The translations under genes and the position numbers were made by a program. The notes beneath the pieces were generated by a model, which had not been told where the DNA came from, did no database searches, and saw only the letters and a program-made list of their open reading frames with translations. From the NCBI GenBank assembly GCA_028564705.1, contig JAPXFQ010002401.1, positions 108,449-172,448 on the forward strand: a DNA stretch of 64,000 nt, written 5' to 3'. This DNA comes from Apricaphanius iberus. Lineage: Eukaryota > Chordata > Actinopteri > Cyprinodontiformes > Aphaniidae. Below are positions 45,125 through 56,148 of the stretch, one piece after another. Position 1 is the first letter of the stretch. Each line of letters begins with the position of its first letter.

Positions 45125-47390
45125 TAGGGGTCCAACGGTACAGGTGGCTTGCGATATGCTCCGTACCTTGGTGTTTGTGTCACAGTTTCGGTACGGTTTC
45201 GATATGGGTTTTGAGCATAAATTGACGTTGCTTTTGTCTCAAATGATTTATTTATTTTGCTTCTCAGAACAAATTCTGAACAATTCCAGTGCTGAAAAAA
45301 CACAATAAGTCAAGTAAACAGTAAGTTACCCAGCACAACACTTCAATAAACTCTAATAGTACTGTAGACTTGCCTTTGTTTCCTTACCTAGTACTATTAC
45401 AACATAGCATAAAATATGTATGAAAAATTAAAACACCAAAATGTAAGCAAAAAACACTGTTAAAGTGCATTTTAGACTTTTCTTATTGTGCACTGAAGGA
45501 TTTTATTCTATATTCAATTTAAAACTTAACTCTATAAATTCAATGCGTGTTCATTTTTATCAGAGAGGAGACGAGAGTAATTTAATTTTCTTTAGATTTT
45601 AATAGAAGAAATCAAATACTGGTTCACAGGGTTGCTTAAAACAAATCAAATATTTAGCTTACAGAGTGGTATAAATTATTCACACTCTGGGTCACCCTAC
45701 CTAGGAGGAATGACAACGTATATAACAGAAACATAAAGTTTTATATTTTAACACAAAGTTAGAGAAACTCCCCTATAGCTTTACATATGGGACACGAAAC
45801 ATGATTGGTTCATTCAAACTTTTGCCAAGACCAGCCTCCTTACAACCATGCATGCATAACTAATGACCTTCCTGTTATTCTGACTTTACAAACCAGATCT
45901 AACTAGATTTTCTGCTGACGAAGAATGTGGTATCTTATCTTATGTGGTTTTTATCTGCATCCTTCCATTGTCAAGCCATAAATCTGCCTGTGCTTTCCTG
46001 CTCAGTGTCCTGTTTTTCTGTGACCCAAACAAGAGCTGCAAAATACCTCTAAAACAATCTTAAAAGTATAATTAAAAAGTATGGTAACTAAAACACCTTA
46101 ATCAAACATTAATAAACGTTTAATATACTTCAGCACACTAAGTAATTGTATAAAAAGAAAGGTGAGCAGTTTCAAAAGAAAAGGTGCACTCTGGGGTAAA
46201 CATAAATTCAGAGATTGAAAAATACCTTGTGCTTTGTTTATTTTACGTAAATGAACATAGGCTACATTCAGGATGGCAAGTGCAATATGAATTTGCAAAC
46301 ATTGACATGAGCTAATTATTTCTCTTCTATTGTGAAATATTTTTGTAAGAAGATAAGCCTGTCAACATTGTCTGCAGCAAAGTGAGAGTGGGTTGCACTT
46401 ACAATATCCCCTGCAGTAGAAAAAATTATCTCCCTTGGAAATGAAGTTCCCGGGACACAGAGGTAATGCTGTGCAACTTTTGCAACATGAGGAAACTTGC
46501 TCTCATTTGTCTTCCACCACATGAAAGGATCAGCATCAACATCAATTGAGTCTGCTGACCTGTATGAAGCGACTTCATCCTCAATTATCTTGGCAAGGGG
46601 CTTGACCACTTGTTCATGTTTTTTGAAAACATCAGGTTCATTTTATTGCCGTGCTGTCTTCATCAGCTGGTGCCATAGATTTGAGCAGAATTTCCTTGAA
46701 AGTTAGGATCATTGATCTGGTGGTGGTCGTCTTACGGCTCATCACAGCTGTTAGAGTTTTCAGTGGTTTCAGTACTTCAATCAGTTGTTATGCCAGATCT
46801 TGTTTATCAGCAGTCAATATTGCCATGTCCTTGTTAATGTGACTCGTCAGTGTGTGTCCATTGTAAATGCAGAGTAGATGGCAGGCTGCTGTTCTACATA
46901 TCGTGCCACCAGGTTGTGTGCTGTGTTACACTGAGTGGTGAGATCATGAATTAACTTTTGCTTAGGCAGGTTTAACATCCCTTGTTTCACAGTCAGTGCA
47001 TGGTGGTCTGTTGAGCTTGTCACTACATTCTTTAATTCTTTTGCCAAGTGTGCACTTGTATGGCTTTCATACAATGGAGTCTGCAGTACCGCACTTTTGA
47101 TTTCCAAATCTACCATATAGTGGACTGTCACAGTCAAATAACTCTCTGTGCTTGAGGTCCAACTATCTGTAGTCAGTGCTAGGCTTTGTGTTTGTACCTA
47201 ATTTTTTCCGATGCCTTTGCACATTTTTTCATAGAGGTCAGAAATTATGACATTGCTGAAATGAGTATGCCTGGGAAGAACATACCATGGGTCGAGCGTT
47301 TTCACCAAGTGGCGAATCCCCTCATCTTTGACCACAGAAAATGGCAGCAAACGCTCCCACTGCTCTGGTTATTTTCTCGTATGTATCTGA
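45125..47390 (-). mobile_element. hAT transposon remnant
   Basis: The left limit is set by aggggtccaacggtacagg and tttcggtacggtttcg near 45125-45200, words typical of the ends of fish hAT elements that begin (C)AGGG-TGTAACGGTAC. The minus-strand transposase lies at 46316-47390. Nothing recognisable of the other terminal repeat is found beyond 47390, so the 5' end is probably lost. The non-coding part 45300-46310 is AT-rich. Confidence 0.6.
46316..47390 (-). pseudogene. hAT (Ac/ZBED-like) transposase, decayed
   Basis: Reading the minus strand across frame breaks gives LLPFSVVKDEGIRHLVKTL and a TTDSWTS-type block (start of the catalytic core). Then comes the open frame 47137-46847 (VTVHYMVDLEIKSAVLQTP), a LIEVLKPLKTLTAVMS region, and the open frame 46609-46316 ending with DPFMWWKTNESKFPHVAKVAQHYL and FSTAGDIV. 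The last block is the hAT C-terminal dimerisation domain. An N-terminal BED zinc finger would be expected upstream but is absent. At least one in-frame stop separates the two open frames. The enzyme would excise hAT elements from DNA; this copy cannot. Confidence 0.8.
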
Positions 47391-48284
47391 GTTGGCACGG
47401 TAGCACACATGCTCACACACACACCTGTGTAAAGCCCAATGCAAAATTCTTAGAACATAAATCCCGCGGGCCACGTTTCACCCCACCCACTTCTCTGACA
47501 AACTGCAAAATCTTGAAACTGGTACAACAGAATTTTTTCCACATAAAAAGGCTCACAAGGCTAATGACCTTAGCAAATTTTTATTGAAAAAAATTGTGAA
47601 TGAGACCTTGAAGGTTTGAAGCCAGAGAGGTTGTCTACCTTATTTCATCATTAAATGGTATTTTTCGACAAAGAAAGTGGACCAAGTGGTTTTCAGGAAA
47701 GAGTTGAACTCATGCTGCCTGATGTTAGAAGGAAACCAAATTTTCTACATTAAAGATGAGGAAATGCTGGCATATGCTTATGTGTGTTTATAAAGGTGCT
47801 TGACCGAAGTGTAGAAGCACAAGGAAATGTTGAAGTCATCCACCTTGTTTGGTTAAAGATTAAAAGTTCTTTCCCGTAGGTTCTGTGCATCCACTGGACC
47901 ACAGTATCCCTATGTTCACAATATTCTCTTCTTTCATCAATATGGTACTAAATGGCTCTAGTAGGGTCTTCTAAAATAAATAGAATCTGATCCAGAGAAC
48001 TGATGTGACAATTTTTGAAGGTATAATTTTTACTAACATGTTTCCAACTTTCCAACTATTTTTGACACATTTTTTCTCTTATTTTCACTGTGTAATATTA
48101 ATATTAAGTGCACCTTAACATATGGATTGGCCTATTTTATTGTCCTTGATAAACTAACAAGTAGTGCATAACTGTACATTAAAAGAACAATCCTCAAATG
48201 TCTCTGTATAAATCTGGCTGTTCTATGAAGGCTTAAGAGGCTTTTTTGACAATATTAGTGAAGAAGGTGGATAGGTCAAAGGAA
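47391..48284. other. no gene seen
   Basis: AT-rich DNA without recognised motifs, apart from a short CA run near 47410-47425. Confidence 0.45.
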
Positions 48285-48500
48285 AGGGAATTTTATTTGT
48301 ATAGCACACTTTCAACACAGGGTAATTCAAGCGTGACTCGATGGTAACCAAACAAATGATAAAAGCATAGAAAATAAAAACAGCAAAAACATATGATAGA
48401 AGCATAGAAAGTAAAAACAGCAATTAGGAATAAGATAAAAAAAACAGCGTAAAAGTATGGAAAAAAATAAAAAATTAAGCATAAAACATGAGAATCAATA
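48285..48500 (-). repeat. LINE-type 3' tail fragment
   Basis: The complement of 48285-48320 reads gtgtgctatacaaataaaattccc, a typical end of a fish LINE 3' region. The A-rich stretch to 48500 with repeated aaagcatagaaaataaaaacagca words is part of the same repeat. It lies directly before ERV-A copy 3. Confidence 0.5.
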
Positions 48501-48529
48501 AAAGAAAAAATTAGACAGCTTTTGCTGGA

Positions 48530-49780
48530 GCAAGCTGAACACCACTTTGAATGTTTGAAGAAGCTGTTGAATGTTTCGGAGTCAACAACAAACAGGTTAG
48601 CAGAGCCTGCAGAAGAGGGAAATCTCCACCTTTGGAGGAAATACCGGAAGAGCTTGCTAAACCGACCCATCGCGTCACAGAACGGCGGGTGACGAAACCA
48701 CTCCGGCAACCATTTTCTGCACCCACAACAAGGACACGGCAAGCTGCCGCTTGTAAAACTTGCAAGGTAAAACAGACAGAAAATGATGAAAATGATGTTG
48801 GTCAGAGTTTCCCAATGGTTTAGGTGGCAGGACCGAAGGGAACAACGCTTGTTTTCCGAGGCTGGAGCCATAAAGATTGGGCCGACGCAACCACAAGCCT
48901 GCCGTCTATTACCAGCAATGGGCGAAAATTCGCGAAGGAATTCGAAGAAATCTGTTGGTCCTTCAAGCCCACCGGTGCGGAGATCTGTCGGGTTCTGAGA
49001 CGCAAACTCAAAGCCGCCGACGCTGGAAGCTGAAAGACAGTTTGCCTGCATGTGAAGCTCGTGTGTGGCGATGATGATGAAGACGAAACAGAGGTAAGCT
49101 CTGACTATTTCTCTGTGATAACAAAGCTCTCCAAAGCCATTGAAAAAGAATTTCCGACAAGGCCGAACTTGACTAAGCTGCATTCCATGAAACAAAGACA
49201 AGAAGAGGATGCAGATGATTTCATTCACAGATTAGGAGAAACTTTTGAGCAATATAGTGGACTTCAGAAACTGGAACAAGATGATTTCACAGGTTCAACC
49301 ATATGAAAATATGCTTTGAGAGCAAGTTCTTGGTGCTTTATTGCCAGACCTTTGTGCAGAAGTGATGGATAAATATATTCGTTTGGATGTTGGGATGAAT
49401 TATGCTGATCTGCGCAAGTATATTATTCACTGTGAGAGTCAATTGAGCAGAAAACAAAGCGAGCTGCAGTCCAAGAGGGAAACAGACATTCATCAAGCAG
49501 CATTAACGATGTATTCTGCAGTCACAAATAATTACAGGAGTTGACTGCCCTGACGTCAGCCTACAGGCCCTCGTGAATACCGGAGGGGTGGCAGACAACA
49601 GCAGCAGAACTCAAACCGACATTGTCGAATTTTTTCCCCAGACAGGCGGCACTATCTAAACAACTACAACAGGGACTACAACAGAGAATCACGTGATGAT
49701 GACCGTTGTTTTTCCTGTGGGGGTGTGTGGCCACTGGCGAGACCAATGTCCCAGGAGGCGAAGTTGTTGACCACGTGGGG
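48530..49780 (+). pseudogene. gag: ERV-A gag remnant
   Basis: Several frames in sequence. 48824-49033 contains GRKFAKEFEEICWSFKPTGAEI, resembling the N-terminal capsid of gammaretrovirus-like Gag. 49052-49306 contains KLHSMKQRQEEDADDFIHRLGETFEQYSG, resembling the C-terminal capsid (major homology-like region). 49341-49544 gives the end of capsid. A CCHC zinc knuckle is readable near 49690-49755 only across a one-base frame break. Gag forms the particle and packages RNA. At least four frame breaks and stops destroy it. The long open frame on the opposite strand (48293-49228) is a shadow. Confidence 0.65.
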
Positions 49781-49929
49781 GACGTCAACATATGGCCATC
49801 TCATTCGCAGCATTATCAAAGTTTTGAATGGCATCGTCTGCCTGATGGTTAACTGATAAGAACTGATCAGAGGGGCGGACCTCCACATCTGAACAGGAAG
49901 GAGATTTCTCTGTTTCACCAGCAGTTGGA

Positions 49930-50619
49930 TTTGGAGTTCTGACGCATACACAAACACACACTGACACACATGTTCACTTTGAAAGTGATGAACAATCTGA
50001 ATTTTATAATGAAACACATTCTGAAAGTGACAATCAATCTGATTTTTGTGATGCTGTAACTGATGAAAATGTTTTTTGTAATGGAGAACCTGTTGATGAT
50101 GGAGAGGTTGTTTTTTGTGATGCAAATCCTGCTGTCAGCAATGACAATGCTGCAAATTTAAATGTGACTGCCAGCAATGAAGAACTTGCTTCCTGCACTA
50201 ACCATTCAGATCAAAGTTCTAACCATCACACTTTGATTACAGAAGCCATTGCACATTTAGAACAACAACAAATGCCACAGTCTTGTACGTACGCAGAACT
50301 GACTTCTGATGCGTACAAAGCCTTACCTGTCCTGTCTCTCACTGTCTTAGGTACACCTATAGAATACATGGTCGATTCTGGTGCCACCCATTCAGTGTTG
50401 AAGCACACAGCTCTACGTCCGTCGCCAAAACTCAGTGGGAACCATGTCTTCTCAATTTCAGCATCTGGTCAGGTTGTGAAAGAACGATTCAGTTACCCAA
50501 TCTGTTGTCAATTGGGAGATGGGCCAGCTTTTAAACATGGATTCTTAATCTCTGAGCAATGTCCTTTGAATTTGTTAGGGAGAGACCTGATGTGCAAACT
50601 TAACATTTCTCTTTTCTCG
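49930..50619 (+). pseudogene. pro: ERV-A acidic linker and aspartic protease, interrupted
   Basis: From about 49930 a frame stays open through an Asp/Glu/Asn/Ser-rich linker into a retropepsin. It carries YMVDSGATHSVL with the DSGA active site (about 50368-50379), a hydrophobic HGFLISEQCP segment and the LLGRDLM motif near the end. Length and order match a single retroviral protease domain, which cleaves Gag and Pol in the particle. The frame is cut at 50619 by the ERV-B insertion. Four bases at the cut (ctcg, 50616-50619) are repeated at 61267-61270, where the reading continues in phase. Confidence 0.8.
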
Positions 50620-50742
50620 TGAAGTAAAAACAATCTTAAATGAGTACCAGACTTTTACAACAGTCATAAATACCAAGTTGTGTTTAGGAAATTACCCAGT
50701 TGTGTAGAAACAGGAAGAAAGATAGTTTAGGTTAAGACCCCC

Positions 50743-50749
50743 ATAAAAG
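50743..50749 (+). promoter_or_regulatory. TATA-like box of the ERV-B 5' LTR
   Basis: ataaaag, 124 bases from the LTR start and 130 bases before the polyadenylation signal. The matching copy in the 3' LTR (60898-60904) is identical. Confidence 0.6.
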
Positions 50750-50872
50750 CGGGTGTCTGTAAATCATTTTGGGGGAAAAACAGACTTAGGGAAGTAGATG
50801 ATAAGGGGCACACAATGAATGTCTATGTACTGGGGGTGACCATGTCATGTGATTCTTTTTGTCTTTGTGTTC

Positions 50873-50878
50873 AATAAA
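50873..50878 (+). terminator. polyadenylation signal in the ERV-B 5' LTR
   Basis: Canonical aataaa within tcaataaaaag. The equivalent site in the 3' LTR (61028-61033) reads actaaa, so the signal that would normally end the proviral RNA is damaged. Confidence 0.7.
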
Positions 50879-51111
50879 AAGAGATGAGGTCTGTGAGTCA
50901 GCGCGCACACTTGGTGAGCCGTCCTGCAGGTCAGTCTCATGACAAACAGATCTGTGTTGTTGTATTTTCTGCTTTGTTTTCTGGAACAGGAAATCACTCT
51001 GTCGACCCTGCGGAGGAAAGCTGGGTCCTCAACCGTGAATAGAGCTAATTGACAGTTTTGGAGTTAATCCACAATAGAGGAACACTTTAATATAGAATTT
51101 ACAATCCAGCA

Positions 51112-51633
51112 ACTTGGTGGAGAACGCAGGCAGTGATTTTCCAGGAGCAAAGTATAAAAGTAAGTTGATTGTTGATGAAATATTTTGAGGAAACACTGAA
51201 GTGAATTACTGATCTGAGTTTAACAGAATGATGGGGAACTGAGGACTGACCATTGACAAAAGGACCCGGGTCATTTTCTCAGTAATCTGGCAAGCGCTAC
51301 AACAAATTAATAGGTAAATGTTGGTCTGAAAATTCTCCATTTTAATGTTAACTCTGTCTCTTTAAAGAAAAAGAGGAACATGCGAGACAAGTTCTGAGTC
51401 TGGGCTGCTCTCGCTGGGGAGAGACGTTTCCCCAGCGACAGGTCTAGTGGGAACAAAGGATTCCTAGACCAGCCTGGGTGACTGCACAGCCCGGTTGACG
51501 CGTTCGTTTTTAGTTTTCTCCTTCCACTCTTTTTATTTACTATTTTATTTTTTCTTATTATTATTTATTATTTTTTTATATCCAACCCCCCCCCCCCCCA
51601 CCCCCCCCCCCCACCAAAGTTCTACAACACAAA

Positions 51634-51666
<33 letters not shown>

Positions 51667-52084
51667 ACGATACATCACTAAAGTGTGCATTAGAAAATGG
51701 TCTGGTTCCTAAAGACGATAAGGTCAGTGATGTATGGATGGGATAAGACTTAAAGGATACTTAAATTGCCATGGTAATATAAACATAGTTGTGGTGTGAA
51801 TGGGTGCGTGTTTGGAGAGTAAAGATACAGATAAATAGTTTCCAGGAAACTATTTTGCACATCTGGATTCAAATAAACTCTCATTTAGAGGATAGTAGTT
51901 GGGTTGAATCTAAAACTCGGGTTGTCCGGTGAATCTTAAACACCTAGTGGATGTCCGCTCCCACAGAACTAGTCTGGGGAGTAGAAGATTGACATTCAGG
52001 GACAATCTGAGGTAATATCATTTTCACCTGACTCAATCCTACATACTTTAAGTAAGAGAGCAGATTAACATAGTTGCTGAGAGC
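51112..52084 (+). other. ERV-B leader (LTR to gag) with poly-C tract
   Basis: Directly after the LTR comes acttggtggagaacgcagg, where a tRNA primer-binding site starting TGG is expected. I cannot match it confidently to a tRNA. The leader is unusually long (about 970 bp) and includes T-rich then C-rich tracts. No gene is expected here; the Pro-rich 83-codon frame at 51495-51746 is a consequence of the C runs. Confidence 0.7.
51586..51665. repeat. poly-C tract in the ERV-B leader
   Basis: C runs interrupted by a few A at 51586-51613, then an uninterrupted run of 31 C at 51635-51665. The exact length is prone to sequencing and assembly error. Confidence 0.9.
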
Positions 52085-54200
52085 ATGGACTATAAACCCC
52101 GCATTCCCCTGCCAGGGAACCGCTGGTGCACCTTAGGAAGACAATTAACACTGTATTTGGATAAAGTACTACCAATGATAGAGACTAGTCTCAGCAAGGC
52201 AGATAGAGATAAAGTAGAAAGGAGGGTCAGAAGTATGTGGAAAGATGAGGGACTAGACGCACAGGAGAGGAGATGTTTGTCCCAGTTGTGTTTCAAAGAA
52301 GCAGGGAAATGTGGAGATAAGCAGAAAAGGCCAACGTGGTTACTGAAAGAAAGGCAAAATGGAAGAAAAGACAGGCAAAATGGAACCAGTTAGGTATATT
52401 AGGGCAAGGGACAGAACATCTTTGTCAGGAACCAGACTGTTACGAGGAAGACAGCTCGAGCCCTCCCCCTTATACAGGGATTTATCCCCCGATATCCCGG
52501 ACAAACAATATGTATCCTGTAGTTAGAACTGCAGATGGGACTGAAATTCATTGGGAACTCACTAGGACAGATGCTACAGAAAGAGGTATCTATGAGGAAT
52601 ATGGCCCAGAACACAGATCACACCACACCCCCAATGCACACCCTCTGCTCCTCCGGTAGCTCCCCCATCTTCTCAATACCCCGTCCAACCCAGCTCTCGG
52701 GACGGAGCCACACAGTTGTGGCAAGTAATGAGCAAGAAGAAAGTAGGTCACTCAAACACTGGTCCAAAACCCCCTCAGGTTAATACACCAGCTCAAGCAT
52801 CTGACAGGACGCCCCCTCAGGTGTCCGGCAGTCAATCAGGAGCCACAGAGATTAAAAATGAGGACCATGAACCCACACATGAAATTGTAATTGCTGTCAA
52901 GGCTCAGGGTACACTAGGACACACAAGTGATGAGGAGGATTATGTAGAAAAATAAGTGAGACAGAGAGTAAGAGAGGAGTTAGAAAAAAAAAGAGAGGAT
53001 GAGAACAGATGGGGGCCAATAGAGCCAGAGGAGGGCTTAAAGGGCACACCACCCCTGGGACAGACAGGAGTAACGACTAGATTACAACTCAAACAGCAGA
53101 AAAAACATCAGGAGGAAGAGCCGGAGGGAGGTCAGTCACAAAACATAATGCCTTTAGTATAAGCACCAGGGGGATGAGAACTGTACAAACCTCTAAAATT
53201 AGCAGACCTTAGAGGATTGATCCAATCTTTGCCATCTTTATCAGAAGGAGCTAATTTGTGGTTAAACAAGCTGTACCAGCTTACAGCTAATCAAACATTG
53301 GCCCTAGGAGATTTAAGGGGAGTAATGGGGTTAGTAATGACAGCTACAGATTTTAGAAATATGCAGGAAGAAAATAATTTAGCTAACCTCCCAGATTCTA
53401 CACCTTTAGTAGGACTAATTAATGGAATAGCCACCTGGTTGAGACAGAAATATCCAGGAACCCATGCCTCAAAAGTGCCAAAATTCATGTGGAAACCTGA
53501 GGTGTCACCCATTGATTATTTATCACAAAGCAAAGACACCTGGGTGGGACAAACAGGGGAATATCCTGATCAGCAGGGAACAAACAGAACTTGGTTCAGG
53601 GAAGCGGTGTTAGCAGGGGTGCCGGAGACTGTACAACAGAAATTAAAAGAAAATCCGGATCTACTAAGTGCTGACCAGGGTAGATGGGACTTGCATTTAA
53701 TTCATCATCTTCAGAAAGAGGCAGATCGGTATAAGAAAGGATCTGAGGAGACTAAGAAAATGGAGACTGCTTTGTTAAAACTACAGTTAAAAGAAGCCCA
53801 ATCTAAAATAGCTGAACAGAAAGCTGGTTCAAAGAAAGGGAAGGAAATGGTGGCAGAAATTGCCCCAGCTGCAGCCCTAGAGGCTCCTCCCCCTTCATTT
53901 CCCATAATGTATGCTGGAGCCCCCCCTAACCAGTCACCCGTTGCCCCCTATGGGCAGCAGTGGCAACGCCCCTGGAGAGCACGTGGGAGGGGAAGGGCCC
54001 GTGGGTTCAGAGGTGGTGGGGGAAAGCAGCCAAGCACTAACGGTTGTCATCGGTGTGGCTCCATTGATCATTGGGTGAGAGAGTGTCCTTGCCCACCAAC
54101 CGGGAACCAACCACAATACCAGCCTTCTCACCACACAGCTCCAAATCAGCACATGGCTCCTCCTCCGTATGGCAGGGGAAGAGGAGGCCAGCACTATTGA
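52085..54200 (+). pseudogene. gag: ERV-B gag
   Basis: A start at 52085 opens a 102-codon matrix-like frame (MDYKPRIPLPGNRW; no Gly at position 2, so no classical myristoylation signal). A frame break near 52340-52390 leads to a segment with a PPPY budding motif (52462-52473). A second break leads to a Lys/Glu-rich segment from 52716. In this last frame, stops at 52953, 53160 and 53175 precede the long open capsid-nucleocapsid part (53217-54200), with a coiled-coil-like Lys/Glu stretch and an Arg/Gly-rich tail. One zinc knuckle, CHRCGSIDHWVRECP, spans 54045-54089. A second PPPY lies close to the C-terminus. Gag assembles the particle; this one cannot be made as one protein. Confidence 0.85.
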
Positions 54201-54839
54201 CAATGCCCACAGATTTTCCCAGTGGGCGGGACTAAGGGAGATCCCTTGCTCACATTGAACATTTCTGGACATTCCTTAGCTTTTTTGGTGGATACTGGGG
54301 CTACTTTCAGCACCATGGACAAATCAATACCACAAACAGTCTTGTCTGGAGAAAAAGTGTCAGTAATGGGAATTTCTGGGGCTCCTACGATTCTCCCGGC
54401 AACTCAACCTATGTCTGTGTCAGTGGGAAACCAAAGAGTGAACCATCCTTTTGTGATAGCACCCACCACTCCAGTGAATCTTCTTGGCAGGGATTTACTT
54501 ATTAAGCTGGGAGCTACCATACTATGCACAGCTGATGGACTTGAAGTGACTTTTCCCAATGGACAGAAACACTGTTATGGTTCCCTGAATGGACAAAATC
54601 TGCTCAGAGATGACGCCTCACAAATGGCTGACATATTCTGGGGCAGGCTTATCACACCTCCTGAACATGAACACTCTGCAGCCACATTCTTGGCATGCTG
54701 GAGGCCTTGGCTGCTGGAAATACAACCCTTTGTCCCGCCGCCTGACCCTTTACATGTTACTCTCCTGTATGAAAGGGGCGATCCTACTATGTATCAGGAA
54801 CAATTTGAGAAACAGCTTGAGGGCACACGTGGTCTGTGA
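54201..54839 (+). pseudogene. pro: ERV-B protease and linker
   Basis: The frame is the same as gag's last frame, separated only by the TGA at 54198-54200, the layout used for stop-codon readthrough in gammaretroviruses. The retropepsin has FLVDTGATFSTMD (DTGA active site at 54291-54302), HPFVIAPTTPVNLLGRDLL and ends near 54600. A Trp/Pro-rich linker follows, as in ERV-A after 61325. The frame stops at 54837, and the continuation reads in another frame from about 54836 to 55078. Confidence 0.85.
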
Positions 54840-56148
54840 CTTCCGGTCCATGCTTTGTGGGGAAAGAGGGAGTAGCACTGTTTGCTAATCTTACATCTGA
54901 TCAACTGAAATGGTACATGATGGAGACTGAAGCTCTCCCACATGTGTCACTTTTACTACACCCTAAACATCAAGCCAAGGATCTGGGGGGAATGGTAAAG
55001 AGGGGGGGTCACAATTACAGATTGGATTCCAACCCAGATACCTACAGTCTCCTTTTCTCCTTCTACTCAGATGTATAAAATAGACACGCAAGTAACAGAT
55101 CAGACTCTGTTAGAACACCTCCAGTTGTCTAGAACTCATGGTAGAGAAAAAACAGACCACCCTAAGGCCATAGAGACGTTACAAATTCTCCCCGATTACC
55201 TCTGGTCAGACGGTCCCACAGATGTAGGAATTGTTCACACCACACCCATCACTTTTGAATTAAAACATTCTGATCCAATTTGGCGTACGCAGTACCCTCA
55301 TAAACCTGAAGCTGAGGAGGGAATAGCAGACACTATTGCAGGTTTATTAAAGGCTGGAGTTTTGGAACCTTCTTACTCGCCTTACAACACACCAATCTTA
55401 CCTGTAGAAAAACAAGGTACTGGCAAATACAGGATGGCACATGACTTAAGAGCAATTAATGAGGTACTTAAAACAGCACCCATTGCAACCCCTAATCCCT
55501 ACACGGCTCTGACATCCCTGACACCTGATTTGAAATGGTTCACCTGTATTGATTTGGCTAATGCCCCAGGGCTTTTCTCTATCCCCTGGCATTTTCAATC
55601 AGGTTCTTAAACAATCCTTAAGCACCTTACTCCTCCCACCAGGTTGTGTTCTGATTCAATATGTGGATGATTTAATTTTAGCCACGCCCACTGCGGAAAT
55701 ATGCATTGAAGCCACATTGGCATTACTCTCTCATTTAGGAAAAGAGGGTGATAAAGTCTCACGTGACAAATTGCAACTAGTGAGACAAGAAGTCCAGTTT
55801 TTGGGGAGAAAAGTGACGGCACAGGGTTCTGGTTTAACAGAGGCCCACAAAAACTCCATATTGACACATCCAAAACCTCTTATTGTAAAGTCAATGCTGT
55901 CATTTCTGGGACTTACTAACTTCTCCAGACATTACATTCCAGGTTATACTAACCTCACTACACCATTAAGAGCATTGGTAAATGAAAATGGCATGAAGAA
56001 TTTACAGGCACAGTTACAATGGAATTCCGCAGCAGAAGAGGCTTTCATTCAGCTCAAACAACTACTAGCTCAGGCAGCAGACTTAGCTACACCTGACTAC
56101 AGCTGTACCTTTTTTTCTAGATACATCAGAAACCGATGGAGTGGTTAA
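54836..56148 (+). pseudogene. pol: ERV-B reverse transcriptase, with internal deletion
   Basis: Three frames in series: 54836-55078 (end of linker), 55071-55610 (fingers: QYPHKPEAEEG, SPYNTPILPV, YRMAHDLRAINE, FTCIDLANA) and 55549-56148 (PQGFSLSPGIFNQVL, QYVDDLILA at 55657-55683, FLGLTNFSRHYIPGY). The first catalytic Asp (in CIDLANA) and the YVDD pair are present. The sequence between them is shortened: IDLANA is followed at once by PQGFS, so several dozen codons of the palm are deleted and the frame shifts. The enzyme copies viral RNA into DNA; this copy is inactive. A further frame break occurs near 56115. Confidence 0.88.

Larger units (their letters stand above)
48505..50619 (+). mobile_element. 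ERV-A copy 3, left part (gag to protease), 5'-truncated
   Basis: Gag-like sequence, a zinc knuckle, an acidic linker and an aspartic protease follow each other on the plus strand. The element has no 5' LTR: it begins within or just before gag next to a LINE tail. It is cut at 50619 by ERV-B and resumes at 61267/61271. Family identity with copies 1 and 2 is shown by the 3' region after 61950, not by gag, which those copies lack. Confidence 0.7.
50620..51111 (+). repeat. ERV-B 5' LTR
   Basis: TG...CA bounded, 492 bp. It contains a TATA-like ataaaag at 50743-50749 and a polyadenylation signal aataaa at 50873-50878, which orders U3, R and U5. A GT-rich stretch after the signal (gatgaggtctgtgagtc) fits a downstream processing element. 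It drives transcription of the provirus and pairs with the copy at 60775. Confidence 0.92.

Noticed and set aside
48293..49228. 311-codon minus-strand open frame, rich in Phe, Leu and Cys
   Set aside because: It lies antisense to the ERV-A gag remnant and the LINE tail, has no domain, and its hydrophobic part is the complement of A-rich repeat sequence.
51495..51746. Frame encoding a long proline run
   Set aside because: Produced by the poly-C tract in the ERV-B leader; not a protein.
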